Shown here: in pieces, positions 58,431 to 64,000 of the stretch
Position numbering within the stretch: position 1 is the stretch's first letter
Layout of the letters: every line of letters begins with the position of its first letter
Source of the DNA: Ulota crispa
Taxonomy: Eukaryota; Streptophyta; Bryopsida; Orthotrichales; Orthotrichaceae
NCBI GenBank assembly: GCA_963920765.1
Contig: OY987251.1
Span: 7,939,219-8,003,218 of the forward strand
Length of the DNA: 64,000 nucleotides
Direction of reading: 5' to 3'
Notes under the pieces: generated by a model
Database searches by the model: none
Seen by the model: only the letters and a program-made list of their open reading frames with translations
What the model was told of the DNA's origin: nothing
Made by a program: the position numbers and the translations under genes

Positions 58431-59270
58431 AACCTTCTATCTAATGCCACAGATGGCTCAAAGATTCAAATGCTAAGTGTAATAGCAATTTGAAAAGCTC
58501 TCCTAACCCTTTAACATCCCTCTAAATTTCAACTCAATCTAAGATACTGTCCAAAAGTTATGCGAGTTCAAAGTAGAGGCTCTTCTTCCTCTTTACAAAC
58601 TAAACACTGCCTCTAAAAACCTCTATAACTTTTGTTCTATACATCACCCATAAAAACGTAATATCAATTTAAAAAGATGATATCATTGGCTACAACCCGT
58701 AAATTTTTCACTTCAAAATAAAACTCTGTCCAAAAGTTCTAGTCAATCAAAATGTGGGTCTCAATTTTTTAGAGAGCACCCAAACCCCCAACTTCTACCC
58801 ACTATAACTTCTTCAATAAAACTCCAAATGAAATGATTAAAGACAATTTGGAAAGCTATGACAACAAACTGTCACTCCTAAAAATTTGAGAAAGAAATTT
58901 CATACTGTCCAAAAGTTGTAGCTCTTCAAAGTCTCAGCCCTTTCCTAAGAAAAGGGCAGCCACCTCCAAACCTTCACACCTCCATAACTTTCTTGTCCAA
59001 GCTTCAAATCTCAAATTTAAGAACTTTCTAAAAAGCCAAGACTAAGATAAACACCTTTTTCAAATCTTGTTGCAAAATGATATACAGATCATAAGTTATG
59101 GCTTGTCAAAGTCTCAGCCTTTCTTCATAGTTTGGCTTTTTGACTCCAAAATTCAAACACTCATAACTTTTGCATCACAACTTCAAATCAAGCTTGCAAA
59201 TTCATTTTAGAAAGGTAATCACACAAAAAACAACCTCCGCAAATTTCAATTCAAAATCACGTATACACAG
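58430..59270. repeat. Degenerate ~180-bp tandem array
   Basis: Four phrases of the type CTGTCCAAAAGTT(A/C/G)T(A/G) fall near 58550, 58733, 58912 and, decayed, 59090. They are preceded by (C/T)TATAACTT(T/C)T, CTTCAAAT and CAAATTTCA words in the same order, and followed by TCAAAGTCTCAGCC in the later units. Spacing is about 175-185 bp. Copies are strongly diverged, so the array is old. No frame is open through it. Confidence 0.6.
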
Positions 59271-59624
59271 AAAAAAATCTCACATCAAAGTTTCGGGATT
59301 TTTCCCCTTCTTCCCACCAACACTCATACACTAACTTCCAACAACTAAGGGATCTTTCCTCCACAATTTTGACCCTATCTAAGGTAGGGAGGTGGGGCAC
59401 ATCAGCCCATGCCCTCCCTATCCTAACCCCACCATAGATGCCAAACCCTTTCTCCTTTCACACCTTTCCTATTGACTTCTAAACTCTTAGTACTTTTATT
59501 CAAACAAAGGCAAAATATATGAGCCTTTCAAAACATCTAGATAAACATATGAAAATGATTAAATTACAAAATAAATGCCATCGTAAAGTGGCCACGTGCC
59601 CTTGCAAGCATATAATAGCGTCAA

Positions 59625-59905
59625 ACGCTTGTCTTCAGTCGCCAAGTCGTGGACTTGGTTGGCTGGAGAAGCGGTCGTCTCTGGTCGCCCGCCGGTCCGG
59701 ATTCGAATCCCATCGGGCTCGTCAAGCGGTGATGGCGGCTCACGGCTTGGCAGCTAGTGAGGCAGGAAATTGGCCCAGCCAACCCGCTACCTACCCCCCT
59801 GAGCTGTGCATGTGACAAGACGGCGCAGCGCACTGGAATCTATGGCCGCTGCGCTGTCACCAAACCGTGGTCCTCACCACGACTACCCCTTTTGCCTCAA
59901 CTGTT
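59625..59905 (+). mobile_element. Candidate tRNA-derived SINE
   Basis: A GC-rich block of about 280 bp interrupts AT-rich DNA. It contains a pol III B-box-like GGATTCGAATCC at about 59697-59708, preceded 40-50 bp upstream by an A-box-like TTGGCTGGAGAAGCGG. A body without open frames follows, with CCACGACTACCCCTTTT at its end. No intact cloverleaf is formed, so I do not call a tRNA gene. Target duplications are unclear. Confidence 0.5.
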
Positions 59906-60514
59906 GATTTATTGAAATCAACACAAACATAAACATATAACAAGTATCTACATGATGGAGATATCTCCATCAGGACAACGTGTAATTATATCGTGAGATA
60001 AACCACATTTTATAATATAGATAGATGCTTGTATGTTTTTAATGATGGTTCTCCTTTCAATTGTTTTGCATTTCTCTCTTGTTCCCAATGTTTGATTCCG
60101 TCCTAAACAAGGTGATACAAATGTTCAAGGAGGTTTTTTTAAAAACTAGGTATATTTCTTACTCTTCTTTGGTCTACTCAATTTTTTTTTATAAAATCGG
60201 CCATGGCCTAGACAAATATTTTTTGGTCGGCTAATAACCTTAGTTTTTTTTGCTCAGTTGATTTCCTAAGTTGAGGAAATTAGTTTAGTTGAAAACTGAA
60301 TTTCAATGTATTATATTGGATTTCTTTTTTTACAAATCCATCTTTTGCTTACCATGTGCATGGCATAGCAAAGCAAAGTAATGATAAAGACAACAACAAC
60401 TTGTCAAGTTACCCCCAATCAATGCAAATTTCTTTATACTTTAAATGGATTTATTTTTTACTTTTGTACTTAAATATCTTTGGTTGGATTTCAACCAAGT
60501 CAAGTCCCACTCTC
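59906..60514. other. AT-rich gap, nothing assignable
   Basis: T-rich sequence with no exon signals. Confidence 0.45.
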
Positions 60515-60665
60515 CCACAGTCACCTACTCATCCACTCACCCTCTCACCCTCTCATTTACGCACCCACTCACCCACTCACTTACCCACCCACTCACCCAC
60601 TCACTTACCCACCCACTCACTTACCCACCCACTCACCCACCCACTCACCCACATGGCCACCTCAC
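60515..60665. repeat. Octamer-like minisatellite (CACCCACT/TACCCACC)n
   Basis: About 150 bp built from CACCCACTCAC and TTACCCACC words. All three plus-strand frames stay open through it as Pro/Thr/His/Ser-rich peptides, which is an artefact of the repeat period. Confidence 0.85.
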
Positions 60666-61039
60666 CCATATTTCTTGTTTTTTAAAAATTTTGAACTTTT
60701 GGCACCGCGTAACTACTCATGAAATCAAAAAACATTTGATTTTCATTTAGAAGGTTGGAAAATTTCCTTATCAAAAAAAAGTTCATAGGTTGATTTCTCA
60801 TCATTTTCATTTTCATTTGGCTCATTTCCTCATCTACAAGTGCATGTTTGGCTAAATTTCCTAAATCTGAAATCATAATTCAGCCGATTTCCTAAAACCA
60901 TATTTTTACAATCGGAAGTAAATCCGGCAACTTTCTTTTGTTTGGGCAAATTCCAAAAAAAGTCGGCTACCTTGTAACTAAAAGTTGGTTCTCCAAGGAC
61001 ACTGTGACACCATTTCTCTTTTTGCTCCTTTGGTGTTCA

Positions 61040-61150
61040 TGTTTGTTCCTTTTGTGTTCAATTTTGTTCCCCGTGTGTTCCCCGTGTGTTCCCTTTGTAT
61101 TCCCCATGTGTTCTATTTGTATTCCCCTTGTGTTCCCTTTCAGTTCCTTG
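61040..61150. repeat. TTCCC(C/T)GTGTG-type minisatellite
   Basis: About seven short units such as TTCCCCGTGTG, TTCCCTTTGTA and TTCCCCATGTG in tandem. It is non-coding. Confidence 0.75.
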
Positions 61151-61255
61151 TGTTTGCCTTCTATTCCAACGAAGGAAGACAAAAGAGAGGCAGTCCTAAC
61201 TCATGCGGGGAATTCAAAATTATTGATTTGAAAACCCAAAGAAATGTTGCAAAAT

Positions 61256-62400
61256 GCGACACAATTTCTTGATTGTTTCCATTTTGATGTTTACATAAGC
61301 TTATTCAAATTGGTACTTTGGTTTCATGCTTTTGATGAGAATATTATACTATCCGACATTGCAAGAAATTGCTGTTTCATGTGGAATTCAGCGTTCTGAG
61401 AGTTTTCTCCACTTTTCTCAAGTGTGTTTACTTCTTTCCCTCGGTCTGATTTCAATGTTATACGTTTGTAGCGACAATTTTCCTAGAGGAAAGATTGCAA
61501 GATTATGTTTCCATTTTGATGTTTACATATTTAAACTAGTCCTTTGGTTTCAAACTTTGGTGACAATATCATACTTTTTGGCATTTCAAGAAATTGCTAT
61601 TTCATGTGGAATTCAGCATTCTAAGAATTTTGTCCACTTTTCTGAGGTATGTTTACTTTTCTCCCTTGGTTTGATTCAATGTTATGAGTTTGTAGCAAAT
61701 TTTAAAAAACAATTTTCCTAGAGGAGAGATTGCAAGATTATGGTAGTGTACGACATTTCAAGAGTTTCATCCACTTTTTTGAGGTATGTTCACTTTTCTC
61801 CATTGGTCTGATTTCAGTGTGATGTATTTGTAGCAACTTTTAAAAAACAATTTTCCTAGAGGAGAGATTGCAAGATTATGACAATGTACTACATTTCAAG
61901 AAATTGCTCTAGAATTCAGCATTCCACACATTGTATGTGCTCTAGGTCTTAGTTTACGGTTTTGTGATTTTGGACTGCGTGAAGAATGGTAGTTGCTTAA
62001 GCTTGACTGTACCTTAAACCTCAATCACTTGGTTGTTTTCTAGTTTCTCTTTTTTTTTTGAGAGTTTTGTCCACTTTTTTGAGATAAGCTTATGTTTACT
62101 TTTCTGAGGTAAGCTTTTGTTTACTTTTCTGAGGTAAGCTTATGTTTACTTTTCTTTGCTCGGTTTGATTTCAATGTTATGCGTTTGTAGCGACTTTTTA
62201 AAAACAATCTTACGAGAGGAGAGATTGCAAGATTAGGACAGTTTACTACATTTCAAGAAATTGCTCTAGAATTCAGCACTCCGCATGTTGTATGCGCTCT
62301 AGATCTTAGTTTACGGTTTTGTGATTATGGATTGAGTGGAGAATGGCAATTACTTAAGCTTGACAATACCTTAAACCTTGATCACTTGGTTGTTTTTCCC
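61256..62400. repeat. Complex tandem array, ~235-bp unit with truncated copies
   Basis: Units at about 61271, 61506, 61741, 61879 and 62236 share TTTCAAGAAATTGCT, AATTCAGC(A/G)TTC, GTCCACTTTT(C/T)TGAGGTA and AATTTTCCTAGAGGA(G/A)AGATTGCAAGATTA. The first two are about 235 bp; later ones are shortened or rearranged. A small triplication of TTACTTTTCTGAGGTAAGCT lies near 62090-62150. No coding signal. Confidence 0.7.
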
Positions 62401-62562
62401 TCTTTTCTTTAAAAGTTGTTGTGAACAACGTCTTGATGCGTTCAGCATTGAGGTCGTGTGAGTGGAGCACCGAGGCAATTTGCTTCTATGAAGTCCAAAA
62501 TTCAGCGTTCTTTAAATTGGCTAAATTTTGCGAGATTGCTAACAAAATTCTATGCAGCTTAA

Positions 62563-63351
62563 CCCCTGAACGTCTTGCTAAGAAAATTTAGTATGCCTCC
62601 AACATGAAACCTTCAACACATTCTTCGAGTTTTTGGAAAGTTGAACAAGTAATCACACAATCCAAACCGGTCATTCTATATCCAACTATAAATCAAATGT
62701 TTAAAACCAATTTGATTTCAAATCCAAGTAAATCTGCACAATCCCCACCGTTGAGAATCTCATGTTTTCCAATTTGGGCAACAGTTCAAATATGGATTTT
62801 GGACTTTCATGTAATATTTTCTCAAAAAAAAAATTTACCTAATGGTTGACCCTATGAGATTGTGTCTTGCTATACTTGATGGAAAAAAAAAACTCCACAA
62901 ATGGAAAAAAAACTCCACAAATGGAAAAAAAACTCCAAAAGATATGGTCACTCAAAGTAGCTAGATTCCACTAGCTCCTTACTTTAGAGCTCTAAAACCT
63001 TGCCCAAATCAAGGAAAAAAAAAGTGACACATCACCAAACTCCTCTCTTATACAATACGACACGTGAGAGCACCCATCGCATCTGCTCTCTAAGCCGCTC
63101 TATTTGTTTCCACAAAAACATTATTCTCCTAATTGTTAAAAAAATAGAATATTCTCCATATTCCATGAAGAATTTAGAGCAAAGGAGGTTCTTCAAGGAA
63201 CAACAAGCGGATTAGAATTTTTTATTGAACTAGCAACTCCATTTGGACTTGAGTGGCAGACCAAAATTTGAGCTAAAAATGCCTCTTTTGTATACTTTCA
63301 CACCTCCAAGCACCTCCATTGGCCATATCGGGCTCTTTGGTCCTTTAGGGG
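62563..63351. mobile_element. Possible TTAA-bounded element or two joined ends
   Basis: TTAA at 62559-62562 is followed by CCCCTGAACGTC. The right end is TTGGTCCTTTAGGGG, then TTAA at 63352-63355. The left end matches the short intron elements and the right end the 920-bp family, so this may be two broken elements rather than one. A 19-bp unit (ACTCCACAAATGGAAAAAA) repeats about three times near 62890-62935. Confidence 0.4.
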
Positions 63352-63840
63352 TTAAAGATACATCAAATTTTCAGTGTTAAATTTGAATTTTTTTGCATCT
63401 AAGCAATGTTTTAGCCACTTGTGCTAAAAGTGAAAATCATATTTGGAATCACTGGTTTGAATGCAATAGCAACATGTGCACTTTTGCAATTATCAGACGG
63501 CTCTTGTCATGCGCTTCCATTACTACGATCTCGTCGCCTAGCCGTACACGAGCTTGTTTAATGCGAGTTGCTGTTGTCAACCACGACCTTGCAACTCCCA
63601 TGGTAAGTCTTCCATATACAGCAACCTGAGATCGTGATTACAATAATGGAGTTGTGGTTTCATCCTTTTCAAAGTTCAGCTTCACGGATTCAACTGCAGG
63701 GAAGCAATTCTTGCTACTTTTGGTAACATAACAATTGCTCCTACTTTCTTGACCTTGCTGAGTTCCAGTTACTTGAGTTTTGTTAGGTGGAGTCGCTTTT
63801 GACATTGAGTTTTGTTCTTGGAGCTCACCAAGTTGCGGAA
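63352..63840 (+). promoter_or_regulatory. Upstream region of the adenylosuccinate lyase start
   Basis: About 490 bp ahead of the ATG at 63841. Composition becomes GC-richer after 63490. A non-ATG extension of the frame upstream is open for a few codons (GAHQVAE). No TATA box or plastid leader can be fixed. Confidence 0.3.
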
Positions 63841-63981
63841 ATGGATTTAGGCAATTTGGAAGTTGACGAAGACCTTGAATTATTGGAGTTGACTGCAGTC
63901 TCACCCTTGGATGGGCGCTATGGAAGCAAAATGAAGCCTTTCCGATCCAATTGCAATGAGTTTAGTCTCATTTGGTACTAA
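63841..63981 (+). pseudogene. Adenylosuccinate lyase N-terminus, interrupted and cut by the window
   Basis: From the ATG at 63841 the frame reads MDLGNLEVDEDLELLELTAV, then SPLDGRYGSKMKPFRSNCNE, then FSLIWY and a TAA at 63979-63981. LTAxSPLDGRY is the N-terminal signature of PurB/ADSL, the fumarase-superfamily lyase that acts twice in purine synthesis (SAICAR and adenylosuccinate). In relatives the next residues are about RVLVEV. Here VLVEV follows the TAA in the same frame, so the stop replaces a conserved arginine-like position. Either this copy is broken by one base change, or a donor inside TTTG|GTACTA removes the stop. The window ends 19 bases later, so I cannot tell. Confidence 0.7.
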
Positions 63982-64000
63982 GTTCTCGTTGAGGTACTAA

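Noticed and set aside
59640-59720. True tRNA gene
   Set aside because: A B-box-like word is present, but I could not fold a cloverleaf with paired acceptor and anticodon arms; a SINE head fits better.
60356-60750. Pro/Thr/His/Ser-rich proteins at 60.5 kb
   Set aside because: All three plus-strand frames are open because the octamer-like repeat contains no stop; it is a simple-sequence artefact.
1-64000. CRISPR arrays, operons or prokaryotic genes
   Set aside because: The genes are eukaryotic with spliceosomal introns. The tandem repeats lack the regular repeat-spacer pattern of CRISPR.

Overview
The window reads as nuclear DNA of a land plant. Its genes have spliced plant-type introns, two products carry chloroplast transit peptides, and psaE is nuclear. 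One gene encodes an axonemal (motile flagellum) protein, which points to a plant with swimming sperm: a moss, liverwort, lycophyte or fern. I cannot place it more precisely. Genes are sparse, and the spaces between them are AT-rich and full of short inverted-repeat elements.

Layout: (1) 1-5.4 kb holds no gene I can support, only MITE-like elements and a triplicated block. (2) 5.76-10.17 kb (+) is a plastid thiol transporter of the CRT/CLT family, two exons around a 3.1-kb intron, with tandem repeats in its leader, its intron and its 3' flank. (3) 11.84-22.75 kb (-) is an 18-exon gene whose N-terminal half resembles axonemal dynein light chain domain protein AXDND1 and whose C-terminal half holds an EF hand. 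I joined the exons by splice sites and phase; one junction is unresolved. (4) 24.01-27.57 kb (-) is a LONGIFOLIA/TRM-type protein with possible extra 5' exons up to 28.5 kb. (5) 29-53.5 kb is a gene desert in which I could outline many terminal-inverted-repeat elements. (6) 53.96-55.45 kb (-) is psaE, with a duplicated, splice-competent-looking copy of the end of exon 1 inside its intron. (7) 55.8-63.6 kb is again repeats, including a tRNA-derived SINE-like block and a degenerate repeat array of about 180 bp. (8) At 63.84 kb (+) the start of adenylosuccinate lyase appears, interrupted by a stop codon and by the window edge.

The genes share no pathway: plastid thiol export, sperm flagellum, microtubule/cell-shape control, photosystem I and purine synthesis. 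The most striking non-genic signal is a set of at least ten elements bounded by TTAA and starting CCC..., the hallmark of the piggyBac superfamily. They range from about 70 bp to 1.1 kb, some are fold-back, and some sit back to back on one TTAA. None encodes a transposase here.
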